DNA of 64,000 bases from Luteibacter sp. 9135 (GTDB lineage: Bacteria > Pseudomonadota > Gammaproteobacteria > Xanthomonadales > Rhodanobacteraceae). The stretch covers positions 496,001-560,000 of the forward strand of contig NZ_JQNB01000001.1 in the NCBI RefSeq assembly GCF_000745005.1. Reading direction: 5' to 3'. Made by a program: the position numbers and the translations under genes. The notes beneath the pieces are model-generated. The model did no database searches, had not been told where the DNA came from, and saw only the letters and a list, made by a program, of their open reading frames with translations. Below are positions 55,303 to 64,000 of the stretch, one piece after another (position 1 is the first letter of the stretch; every line of letters begins with the position of its first letter).

Positions 55303-57276
55303 TCATTCCTCCGGCTCCGCACCATGGCGACGCTGGTACTCGAGCATGAATTTTCTTCTCAGCAGGCCGCCCGGATCGTCGGGCACGCGCAGCAGCGCGC
55401 GTTGCACGTCGGGCGGCAGTTTCGACGCCGCATCGCCGGCGGACAGCGCGCCCAGGTCGTGCGGCTTGCCATCGTCCTTCGTCGCGTCCTGCGCAGCGGC
55501 CTTCCCGGACATCGCCTGGTCCATCTTTTCCTTCAACGCCTGCTGGGCACGCTCGGCTTCGGCTTTCTCGGCCGCGGACTTGGCGGCCGCATCGCCCTGC
55601 GGCGGCGGCGCCTTGTCGGTGCCCTTGTCGCCGTCCTTGCCGGAAGCACTGTTTTCCTTACCGTCCTTGCCGTCGTCACCCGGCTTCTCGCCATCCTTGC
55701 CGGGCGGCTGGTCCTTGCCCTGGGATGGATCTTTCCCGTCTTTGCCGGATGAGTTTTTAGAGTCGTCGCCCGTGTTCTTGGGGTCCTGCTGGCCGGCGTC
55801 GTTCTTGCCGCCGTTGCCCTGCTGACCGTCCTTGCCGTTCTTGCCCTGCTGGTCCTTGTTACCCTGCTGATTCTTCTTGTCCTGCTTGTCCTGCTTGTCT
55901 TTCGAAGCGTCGTTTTGCTTCTTGAGGAAGTCGGCCACCGCCGCGCGATTCGCGGCGGCGTCCGCATTGTGCGGATCGAGCTTCAACGCGCGATCGTAGG
56001 CCGCCAGCGCGTCCTCGTAGTGCTGCTGCTTCGCCAGCGCATTGCCGAGGTTGTATTGCGAATCGGTGTCGGTGCCGGACTGGAGCGCACGTTGTGCTGC
56101 AGCGAAATCGCCCGCCTTGTAAGCCGCCGCGCCGCGCAAGGCAGGGCTGCGCGCCAGCGCCTGCGCCCGCTTGGCGTCACCCTCGCGCAGGGCCGCCGCG
56201 GCCTGCTGGTCGGGCGTGCGGAAGGCATCGACCACGCCGTCGGCACGTGCGGGTGGCGACCACGGCAGGCAGGCCAGCAACAGGACCAGCATCCAGCCCC
56301 GACGAAACGCCAGCGCGACGAGCGGCAACAGGGGCAGTAGCAGCCACGGGCCGCGGTCCTGCCACGCGCCGGCCTGTGCGCCGTCCACCGCCTTGCCCTG
56401 CCCGTCGTCGTGCAGCATGCCGGCCAGGGTGGCGACATCGGTGCCGCCATCCGCCAGCGGAACGAAGCGACCGCCGCCAGCAGCGGCCACCGCCGACAAC
56501 GCGGCATCGTCACGCGCCGCGAGGGCGATGGCGCCGCTGTCGTCCTTGAGGAAACCGCCGTCCGGCGTTGGCACTGGCCCGCCTCGAACCGTACCGACGC
56601 CGAGCACGGAAACGCGTGCCCCGGCGGCGCGCGCACGCGCCGCGGCGGCCACGGCCGAGCGATCGGCGGTATCCGTCACGAGCACGATGGAGCCGCCGCG
56701 AAGATCCGCATGACGGACCAGGTCGGCCGCCATGTCGATCGCCTTGGCCGGGTCGTCGCCGGTCACCGGCATGGTGTCCGGCGAGAGCGCCGTCAGCAGG
56801 TCGTCCACGCTATGCGCATCCGTGGTGAGCGGCGCGACGATGAAGGCTTCGCCGGTGTAGGCGATCAGTCCGTTCATCCCGTCGCGGTTGGCCGCATACA
56901 ACTCGCGGACCTTGTAGCGCACGCGGCTGAGTCGATCCGGCACGATGTCCTTGGCCAGCATGTGCGGCGACATCGATACCACGACCACCTGCGCCGCGTG
57001 TTCGGCGAAGAGCTTCTGCGATTGCCGGTTCCAGGTAGGGCCGGCAAGGGCCAGCACGGCGAGCAACCCGGCAGCGACCACGGCGACAGCCGGCCCGCGC
57101 GAGCCCAAGGGCGTGCCGTCGAGCAGATAGGGCAACAGGGCGGGATCGGCCAGCCGCGACAGTGCACGCGACGACGAACCGCGGCGCCCGACCAGCCAGG
57201 CGATCGGCGGAACCAGCAGCGCCAGCCACAACCACTGCGGCTGCAGGAAATGGAAGTCGGCCATCGAGGGAATCAT
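55303..57276 (-). CDS. batB: BatB/BatC fusion: VWA membrane protein with TPR and Lys/Gly/Asp-rich tail
   Basis: The protein has 657 aa. N-terminal helices and a von Willebrand A domain (about 90-290) are followed by another helix pair (about 300-340), a TPR segment (about 370-455, YNLGNALAKQQHYEDALAAYD) and a long disordered Lys/Asp/Gln/Gly region (about 456-600). The MIDAS first Asp is replaced by Val99 (VVSMS instead of DxSxS), so metal binding is probably lost. The ATG overlaps the batA stop (ATGA). Confidence 0.85.
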   Translation of the reverse strand: MIPSMADFHFLQPQWLWLALLVPPIAWLVGRRGSSSRALSRLADPALLPYLLDGTPLGSRGPAVAVVAAGLLAVLALAGPTWNRQSQKLFAEHAAQVVVVSMSPHMLAKDIVPDRLSRVRYKVRELYAANRDGMNGLIAYTGEAFIVAPLTTDAHSVDDLLTALSPDTMPVTGDDPAKAIDMAADLVRHADLRGGSIVLVTDTADRSAVAAAARARAAGARVSVLGVGTVRGGPVPTPDGGFLKDDSGAIALAARDDAALSAVAAAGGGRFVPLADGGTDVATLAGMLHDDGQGKAVDGAQAGAWQDRGPWLLLPLLPLVALAFRRGWMLVLLLACLPWSPPARADGVVDAFRTPDQQAAAALREGDAKRAQALARSPALRGAAAYKAGDFAAAQRALQSGTDTDSQYNLGNALAKQQHYEDALAAYDRALKLDPHNADAAANRAAVADFLKKQNDASKDKQDKQDKKNQQGNKDQQGKNGKDGQQGNGGKNDAGQQDPKNTGDDSKNSSGKDGKDPSQGKDQPPGKDGEKPGDDGKDGKENSASGKDGDKGTDKAPPPQGDAAAKSAAEKAEAERAQQALKEKMDQAMSGKAAAQDATKDDGKPHDLGALSAGDAASKLPPDVQRALLRVPDDPGGLLRRKFMLEYQRRHGAEPEE

Positions 57277-58259
57277 CGACGTGCGCTCCCGCCCAGGTAG
57301 CGCGGCGCGGCGCCGACCATCAGCAGACCCAGCGCCAGCAGCAACGGCCAGCGGAACAATTCGATATGCGGACGCAGTGCGGCGCCTTGTTGCGGCAACG
57401 GTTCGAGGGCGTCGATGGCACGATACGCCTGCGCGATTTCATCGGTGTCGGTGGCGCGGAAGAAACGACCGCCGGTCTGCCTGGCGATATCGGTGAGCAT
57501 GCCTTCGTCCAGATCGGCCGACGGGTTGACCGTGCGGCTACCGAAAAAATCGGGGACACGCATCGCCGTGGCACCGATGCCGATGGTGTAGATGCGCACG
57601 CCCGCCGCCTTCGCTGCACGGGCCGCCTCGCGCGGTGCGATGGATCCGGCGTTGTTTACGCCGTCGGTGAGCAACACCACCACGCGCGCCTGCTCGGGAA
57701 GGCTGGCCAGTCGTTTTACGGCCACGGCCAGGGCATCGCCGATCGCCGTCTCGCGACCCGGCAGTCCGACCACGGCACCGTGCAACTGCGCACGCACGGC
57801 ATCGAGGTCATAAGTGAGCGGCGTGACCAGATAGGCCTGCGAGCCGAACAGGATGAGACCGAGTTCATCGCCTGCACGGCGATCGATGAAGTCGCCGGCG
57901 ATGGCCTCCACGGCGGCGAAGCGCGTGACCGCGCGACCGGCCAGGCGCATGTCGTCAAGCGACATGCTTCCGGAAAGATCGACGGCGAGCATCATCGCGC
58001 GCCCGCTGCGCTGTTGGGGCTCGGGCGGGCCCAGTTGCTGCGGACGCGCCGCGGCGGCGACCAGGCACAGCCAGGCCAGCGCGAGCAGCAGCGTGGACGC
58101 GAATGGGGCCCGCATCGACGCCGCCTGCGTCAGCGCCAGCCCGGGCTGCGGCAGGTTCAGCGCCTGCGCGGGCCGCACCGGCCGCAACACGCGACGCAGC
58201 AGCCACGGCAACGGCAAGGCAAGGAACATCCAGGGCCACGCAAACTCAGGCAGGAACAT
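57273..58259 (-). CDS. batA: BatA VWA-domain membrane protein
   Basis: The protein has 328 aa. Hydrophobic segments near 8-24 and 52-70 are followed by a von Willebrand A domain with an intact MIDAS (DLSGSMS, Asp94/Ser96/Ser98, and the later LTDGVNNAG), and a C-terminal helix (about 300-320). It is a partner of the downstream BatB. The ATG at 58259 lies inside the end of the preceding gene (14-nt overlap), which indicates translational coupling. Confidence 0.9.
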   Translation of the reverse strand: MFLPEFAWPWMFLALPLPWLLRRVLRPVRPAQALNLPQPGLALTQAASMRAPFASTLLLALAWLCLVAAAARPQQLGPPEPQQRSGRAMMLAVDLSGSMSLDDMRLAGRAVTRFAAVEAIAGDFIDRRAGDELGLILFGSQAYLVTPLTYDLDAVRAQLHGAVVGLPGRETAIGDALAVAVKRLASLPEQARVVVLLTDGVNNAGSIAPREAARAAKAAGVRIYTIGIGATAMRVPDFFGSRTVNPSADLDEGMLTDIARQTGGRFFRATDTDEIAQAYRAIDALEPLPQQGAALRPHIELFRWPLLLALGLLMVGAAPRYLGGSARR

Positions 58260-58752
58260 GCGATGCCCTCCCCGGCGTGGCGGACGAAGGACGACGACGC
58301 ATCGCCTCGCGTATCCAGGCTTCCGCATCGCGCGCCACGACCGGCACGTCGAGCGACGCGGCCGGCTGGTAGATCGCGGTATCGAGCTGCGCAAGACGGG
58401 TTACATCGCTGCGCGGTGCCAGCGCGGCCAATGCGTCGCGCCATGCCTCCCCACGCAGCGTGACACTGCGGGTGTCACGCATACGGGCGACACGGCGGAG
58501 CAACTGGCTGACCGATGCGGCGAAGCACGCGGTGTCGCCGTCCGCGGCATGCCGTGCACGGGCCTCACGCAGCTCGCCGAGCGTCGTGTCCACGTGCCGG
58601 CGCCAGGCACGGCGGCGGCGCCAGACGATCGCGCCGGCCACCAACGCGACCAGCAACAGGCCGAGCAGCACCCACCAGCCCGGTGCCAGCGGCCACCAGG
58701 CGGACACGTGCGGCACGTGGATGTCGCGCAGTACCGGACCCTGGTCGGGCAT
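58246..58752 (-). CDS. DUF4381 membrane protein of the Bat operon
   Basis: The protein has 168 aa with one transmembrane helix (about 27-46) after a short periplasmic N-terminus with the conserved LRDIHVPHVSAWWPLAPGWW. The cytoplasmic helical domain has basic residues (RRRRAWRRH). DUF4381 proteins occur only in moxR-Bat loci. The start ATG shares one base with the DUF58 stop (TGATG). Confidence 0.86.
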   Translation of the reverse strand: MPDQGPVLRDIHVPHVSAWWPLAPGWWVLLGLLLVALVAGAIVWRRRRAWRRHVDTTLGELREARARHAADGDTACFAASVSQLLRRVARMRDTRSVTLRGEAWRDALAALAPRSDVTRLAQLDTAIYQPAASLDVPVVARDAEAWIREAMRRRPSSATPGRASHVPA

Positions 58753-59671
58753 CAGCGTGCCCTCCTGCTGGCGCCCAGCAACGCGACGATCGCTTCAAGG
58801 GGATCTTCGCTGGTGTCGATGGAGCGCACACGCAGGCCCAGGCCACCCGCCAGCGCGGTGAGCTTGCGCTGGCCTTCGCCGAGTCCGCGTGCGAACTCGG
58901 CACGTTGCCGGTCGCCCTGCAGCGCCAGATCGTAGTGGGTACCGCGGTACGCGATCGGATAACGGCCGGCCGGTGGCTCGGCCAACTCCAGCGGATCGGC
59001 CACGCCCAGCACCGACACCTCCGCCTTGCCGATCAGCCCGAGCATGCGCCCCCGTGCCGCGTCGTCGACGGCAAAACCGTCGCTGACAAGCAGCACCCGG
59101 GACGCGCCGTGCATGAGGCGACCGGCACGCTGCAAGGCACCTGAAAGCGGTTCGTCGGCGTCCGCCGGAAGCGCATCCCACGCAGCCATGGCACCGAGTA
59201 CCGTCAGCACACCGCGTGGACCGCCCTGCGGCCGGACGAGCTGGCGCTGACCACCGAAGGCGAGCACGCCGACGCGTTCCGAGCCGCGCATCGCGTACCA
59301 CGCGGCGATCGCGGTGGCACGGGCAGCCTGCACCGACTTGAAGCGGGTGCGTGTACCGAAACGCATGCTGGCGTTCATGTCGAGCAACACGAGCAGGCGG
59401 CCTTCGCGCTCTTCCTGGAACAATTTCGTATGCGCCACGCCGCTGCGTGCGGTCAGGCGCCAGTCCATGCGCCGGACATCGTCGCCGGCCTGGTAGACAC
59501 GCGACTCCGCGTAATCCATGCCACGGCCGTGCAGCCGTGCGGGGCGCTGCCCGCTGCGCGGCGCGCGCGAGACGACCTGGGGCGCCGGGGCGCGCGCCAC
59601 GCAGGAGCGCAACGCGATGAGTTCGGGCAACGACACGTGGACGCGCCCATCGGCAACGGCAGGGGCGACGG

Positions 59672-59675
<4 letters not shown>
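58752..59675 (-). CDS. DUF58 protein (VWA-like) of the Bat operon
   Basis: The protein has 307 aa. The DUF58 core contains the RRMDWRLTARSG motif (about 75-90) and a VWA-like LVLLDMNASM segment near 100 in which the DxNxS pattern is kept. The start is the GTG at 59675, which overlaps the moxR stop (GTGA). MoxR ATPase and DUF58 proteins are thought to act as a chaperone pair for VWA targets. Confidence 0.88.
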
Positions 59676-60664
<989 letters not shown>

Positions 60665-60758
60665 CGGTGGATCTCGTATCGGGTGGAAGACCGATGAGAC
60701 CACAGTCGGCCCGGGAAGTTTAATCCGCTTTCGGTGAGAGCCCTGCCCGCAAACGAGA

Positions 60759-60780
60759 GAGGCGGCCCGAAGGCCGCCTC
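60759..60780 (-). terminator. Possible weak terminator after pilQ
   Basis: A perfect 9-bp GC stem (60759-60767 with 60772-60780, CGAA loop) lies 28 bp after the pilQ stop. It has no clear T-run on either strand, so it may be a processing or attenuating hairpin. Confidence 0.4.
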
Positions 60781-60807
60781 CCGATATCGCCTTGAAACGC
60801 GAGTTGC

Positions 60808-63087
60808 TTACTGCAGCGTGTCGGACAGGATGCGCGGCGTCACGAAGATCAGCAGCTCCGCCTTGTTGTTACCGCGGTTGGTACGGCGGAACAGCACACC
60901 CAGGCCCGGGATGTCGCCGAGGCCCGGCACCTTGTCGGTCGTGTTGGTCTTGGTGATCTCGTAGATGCCACCCAGGACCACGGTCTGGCCGTTGTCGACC
61001 AGCACCGAGGTGTTGATCTCGCGGGTGTCGATCTGCGGCACCGAACCGCCGCCCGGGCTGGTGACGAACTGGGCCAGCGCATCCTTCTTGACGTTGATCT
61101 TGAGGTACACGCGGCTGTCGGCGGTGATCGTCGGGGTCACGCGCAGCTCGAGCACGGCATCCTTGAACTGCACGGTGGCGTTCTGCGCGCCACCGCCCGA
61201 GCTGGACGCCTGGTAGGTCACGTAGCCGATCTGCTGGCCCTGCTTGATGATCGCTTCCTGCTGGTTGGCCGTGATCACGCGCGGGCTGGAGATCAGTTCG
61301 CTGCGGCCTTCGGTCTGCGCGGCCGAAAGCTCCAGGTCCACCAGGTAGTTGGCACCCAGGATCGCCAGGCCGATGCTGCCCGACGGGTTGGACACCGGCA
61401 GGTTGACGTTGTAGCCGCCCGGCAGGGTGTACGGATCGCGGACCGGCAGCGTGCCCGTGCCGCCGTTGGCGTTGTACTGATTGACCGCGTTGCCGTAATT
61501 TACGTCACTGTTGCGGACACTGGTGACGAGGCCGCCGGCGCCACCGGCGGTGGTGCCGGTGCCGCCGCTGCTGAGGTCAGGCGACGTACCGACGACCTGG
61601 TTGGCGTTATTGTGGTTGAACGCCTGCACACCCCAGCGCACGCCCAGCTGGCGGGTGAAGGTATCGGTGGCCACGACGATGCGCGACTCGATCAGCACCT
61701 GCTGGACCGGGCGGTCGAGCGTGCCGATCAGCTCGCGCAGGTCGCGGATCTTGTCCGGCGTATCGTTGATCAGCAGCGTGTTGGTGCGGTCGTCGAACGA
61801 CACGCTACCGCGGCCGGAGAGGAAACCGCGCGAGCCGCTGGTGGACGCGCCGCCGCCGGTGCTGGTCATGCTGCCCTGGGTCAGCAGCTTGGCGATGTCC
61901 TCGGCCTTGCCGTAGCTGATCGGGATGTAGTCGGAGACCAGCTCCGCGGAATCCTGCGCCTTCTGGCGGGCATCGGCGAGGCTCTGCTCGTAGCTGGCCA
62001 GTTCGGCCTGCGGGGCGATCCAGATGACGTTGCCGCTACGACGCTTGTCCAGGCCCTTGGCCCGCAGGATCACGTCCAGCGCCTGGTCCCACGGCGTGTT
62101 GACCAGCCGCAGCGTGACGCTTCCGCCCACGGTATCGGAAGCCACCAGGTTGAGCTTGGCCTCGTCGGCGATCAGCTGGAGGGCCGAGCGCACGGGGATG
62201 TCCTGGAAGTTGAACGTCAGGCGGGAACCCGAGTACGTCGGGTCCTGACCCTTGGCGGCCTTGCCGGCCATTGCGGCGGCCTTCTTGGGGGCCACTTCCA
62301 CTACATAGTCGGCACCGCTCTGGTAGGCCGATACGTCCACGTCGCCCTTGGTGCGGATGTCGAGGCGGGCGCCGCCCGGCGACGCCTTGGACTCGATCGA
62401 CTGCACCGGGGTGGCGAAGTCGAGCACGTCCAGGCGCTGGGCCAGCTTCGGCGGCAGCGACGAGCCGGCCAGGCTGACGATCACGTGGTCGCCCTCGCGG
62501 CGCATTTCCGGCGTGGTGCCGGTGCCGCCCAGCGTCACCATGACGCGGCCTTCGCCGTTCTGGCCACGACGGAAATCGATGTTGGACACCGGCGAGCCGG
62601 CGCTGGAAGGCAGCGCCTTGGTCGGGTCGGATACGGTGGCCGTGGTGGTGGTCGCGCTGGTCGGGCCGTTGTTCACGGTGACGAAGAGGGTCTTGCCTTC
62701 GGTACGCGTGCGGTAGGCCGACTCGCGGAACAGTTCCACCGTAACGCGGGTCTTGCCCGCCGCGGAGATCACCGACACGCCCTGGGTCGAACCCTTGCCG
62801 ATATCGAGGTGACGGGTGCTGTAGGCATTGGTGGTGCCTGGCAGGTCGATAGCGATGCGGGGCGGGTTGTTGGTCGTGAAGACCTTCGGCGTCGGCGCCT
62901 GCTCCGAGAAGGCCAGTCGCAACTCGATGCGGCCGCCCGGCTGCGCGTCGTAGCTCACGTTCTGCAACGTGTTCTCCGCCGCGGCGGTGCCGGCAAAGGC
63001 ACCTGCGACAGCCAGTGCAGCGCCCAGGATCCAGCGGCGCGTGCGGTGACGCGCGCTACCCGGCGGATGATTCAGTTTGGTCGTCAT
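60808..63087 (-). CDS. pilQ: Type IV pilus secretin PilQ
   Basis: The protein has about 759 aa. A signal peptide (ending TAAAEN) is followed by two AMIN domains (about 40-130 and 170-260), N0/N1 secretin modules (LTFNFQDIPVRSALQLIADE, SDYIPISYGKAEDIAKLL) and a secretin barrel ending LIFVTPRILSDTLQ. It forms the outer-membrane gate through which the type IV pilus passes. The ATG at 63087 or 63096 may be the start. It follows pilP closely in the pilMNOPQ order. Confidence 0.95.
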   Translation of the reverse strand: MTTKLNHPPGSARHRTRRWILGAALAVAGAFAGTAAAENTLQNVSYDAQPGGRIELRLAFSEQAPTPKVFTTNNPPRIAIDLPGTTNAYSTRHLDIGKGSTQGVSVISAAGKTRVTVELFRESAYRTRTEGKTLFVTVNNGPTSATTTTATVSDPTKALPSSAGSPVSNIDFRRGQNGEGRVMVTLGGTGTTPEMRREGDHVIVSLAGSSLPPKLAQRLDVLDFATPVQSIESKASPGGARLDIRTKGDVDVSAYQSGADYVVEVAPKKAAAMAGKAAKGQDPTYSGSRLTFNFQDIPVRSALQLIADEAKLNLVASDTVGGSVTLRLVNTPWDQALDVILRAKGLDKRRSGNVIWIAPQAELASYEQSLADARQKAQDSAELVSDYIPISYGKAEDIAKLLTQGSMTSTGGGASTSGSRGFLSGRGSVSFDDRTNTLLINDTPDKIRDLRELIGTLDRPVQQVLIESRIVVATDTFTRQLGVRWGVQAFNHNNANQVVGTSPDLSSGGTGTTAGGAGGLVTSVRNSDVNYGNAVNQYNANGGTGTLPVRDPYTLPGGYNVNLPVSNPSGSIGLAILGANYLVDLELSAAQTEGRSELISSPRVITANQQEAIIKQGQQIGYVTYQASSSGGGAQNATVQFKDAVLELRVTPTITADSRVYLKINVKKDALAQFVTSPGGGSVPQIDTREINTSVLVDNGQTVVLGGIYEITKTNTTDKVPGLGDIPGLGVLFRRTNRGNNKAELLIFVTPRILSDTLQ

Positions 63088-63106
63088 GTGCGTCATCCCC
63101 GAGTTC

Positions 63107-63634
63107 TTATTTTTCGCCGACCGCGATGCTTGCGGGGCGCTCCATCCAGCCGCCCGAGCCATTCGGCACCAGTTCGACCAGATCGATCCGATCCTCACCC
63201 ACGGACGTGATACGACCGTAGGCCTGACCCATGTATTCGTTGCGATGGACACGATGGATCACGCCACCGGGATCCTTCACGAGCGCCTCCAGGCTGGCAC
63301 CTGCACCCACCGTGCCAACCATCTTCAGGCTGTCGAGGCCGAACATCTCCAGCGGTTCCTTCGGCCGGTTTTCGTCCGGGCGCGGACCGCTGGCAACGTT
63401 GCTGTCCATTTCCGCCGTGCTGGGGCTGAACGGATCGCGCGCGCCCTGGTCCTGGTAGGCGAACGTCTCGAAGGTGCGGATCACGGGCAGTGGCGGGATG
63501 GGCTCGCCCTTCTTGTGCTTCTCGGCGTCCACCCACTCGCGCAGGTCGGACGTACCCTTGGTGCAACCGGCCAGCGAGAGCGCGCCGAACAGGGCGATCG
63601 CCAGCGGGCGGGTCAAGGCGTCATGGCGTTTCAT
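63107..63634 (-). CDS. pilP: Type IV pilus inner-membrane lipoprotein PilP
   Basis: The protein has 175 aa. A lipoprotein signal with lipobox LAGC (near residue 24) is followed by a disordered linker and the HR-type beta domain (LDSLKMVGTV...). It connects the PilN/PilO inner-membrane ring to PilQ. The ATG at 63634 overlaps the pilO stop by one base (TGATG). Confidence 0.94.
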   Translation of the reverse strand: MKRHDALTRPLAIALFGALSLAGCTKGTSDLREWVDAEKHKKGEPIPPLPVIRTFETFAYQDQGARDPFSPSTAEMDSNVASGPRPDENRPKEPLEMFGLDSLKMVGTVGAGASLEALVKDPGGVIHRVHRNEYMGQAYGRITSVGEDRIDLVELVPNGSGGWMERPASIAVGEK

Positions 63635-64000
63635 CACGGCGTCGCCTTCTGCAGCTTGGATTTCGCCTGCGGGGTCTCGTCGTCCTCGAGGTAGCGATAG
63701 GTCTTCACGGTGCCCTGCAGCACCAGCTGGCCATTACCCGGATTCTTCGCGTCACCCGCCTTCGGGCTCAGCGACACGTCGTGCAGCGTCAGAATCACGA
63801 CGCGGGGCAGCGAGGCCACCCCACTGATGAAGGTGCCGAACTGGTGGTAGGTGCCCACCATGCGCAGCGTGATCGGCTTCTCGGCGTAGAAGTCCTTGGG
63901 CGTTTCTGGACCGGGCTGGAACAGCTCCGTCTCGATGCCCGCGGCCAATGCCGTCTGCGAGATGTCGATCAGCAGCTCGGGCATTTCCGTCTTGCTGGGC
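63634..64000 (-). CDS. pilO: Type IV pilus alignment protein PilO (3' part)
   Basis: The frame is open to the window edge, so the 5' part lies outside. The visible 121 codons contain PilO features: LPSKTEMPELLIDISQTAL, the ELFQPGPE motif, the YAEKPITLRMVGTYHQFGTF segment and a C-terminal beta domain. PilO dimerises with PilN in the inner membrane and sets the PilP-PilQ alignment. Confidence 0.93.
   Translation of the reverse strand, partial: PSKTEMPELLIDISQTALAAGIETELFQPGPETPKDFYAEKPITLRMVGTYHQFGTFISGVASLPRVVILTLHDVSLSPKAGDAKNPGNGQLVLQGTVKTYRYLEDDETPQAKSKLQKATP

Overview
The window is a 64 kb stretch of high-GC, densely coded chromosome from a gammaproteobacterium. Three things point to the Lysobacterales/Xanthomonadales, probably the Rhodanobacteraceae (Luteibacter/Dyella-like): the gene families present (an Oar-type TonB receptor, a MoxR-DUF58-Bat operon, pilOPQ, a DesT-DesCB-type desaturase system), the frequent 1-14 nt gene overlaps, and the type of REP element. 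The placement is an inference from content; no search was run. No rRNA, CRISPR array, complete prophage or insertion sequence was seen. One tRNA gene (Gly-CCC) is present.

Layout. 1-5.2 kb: the tail of an outer-membrane protein, a GAF sensor kinase, a Gfo/Idh/MocA oxidoreductase, a HAD phosphatase, the Na+/H+ antiporter NhaA and a hemerythrin-like protein. 5.3-8.3 kb: a divergent lipid-desaturation unit, with a TetR/DesT-like repressor facing a ferredoxin-reductase-type electron donor (desC-like) and a membrane acyl desaturase (desB-like). The promoter, operator and start codon are compressed together here. 8.3-13.5 kb: two genes sharing an uncharacterised duplicated domain, a sigma-54 two-component system, a small membrane protein behind a tandem-dyad regulatory site, and a periplasmic TonB-C protein. 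13.6-22.3 kb: a mixed region with an outer-membrane protein, a P-loop kinase, a methyl-accepting-chemotaxis remnant, a LysR/SDR divergent pair, lipoproteins, an OmpA-like lipoprotein gene broken by an amber codon, and an S41 peptidase. 22.3-25.9 kb: an accessory-looking stress block (manganese catalase, YciF and YciE ferritin-like proteins, a truncated receiver domain) ending at the 3' end of tRNA-Gly.

25.9-34.3 kb: housekeeping and metabolic genes (trmB, poxB, an SLC13 transporter with RCK_C domains, a Rieske protein, an Ada-like alkyltransferase, an EamA exporter). 34.3-38.6 kb: a MacAB-like ABC export operon (adaptor, ATPase, two permeases). 38.7-48.1 kb: an FAH-family hydrolase, mscL, a TonB-dependent Oar-like receptor with an AraC regulator, an OmpR-type two-component pair and a secreted M28 peptidase. 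48.1-53.0 kb: a MarR-adaptor-RND efflux operon. 53.1-60.7 kb: a macrodomain deacetylase facing a translationally coupled moxR-DUF58-DUF4381-batA-batB/C-batD operon. 60.8-64 kb: the end of a type IV pilus operon (pilO partial, pilP, pilQ).

The points most worth a second look are the desC promoter with a predicted leaderless transcript, the tandem TGTAGG/CCTACA dyads, the amber-interrupted repeat-rich OmpA lipoprotein, the REP element that supplies the C-terminus of the RND pump, and the twin genes carrying an unnamed duplicated domain.
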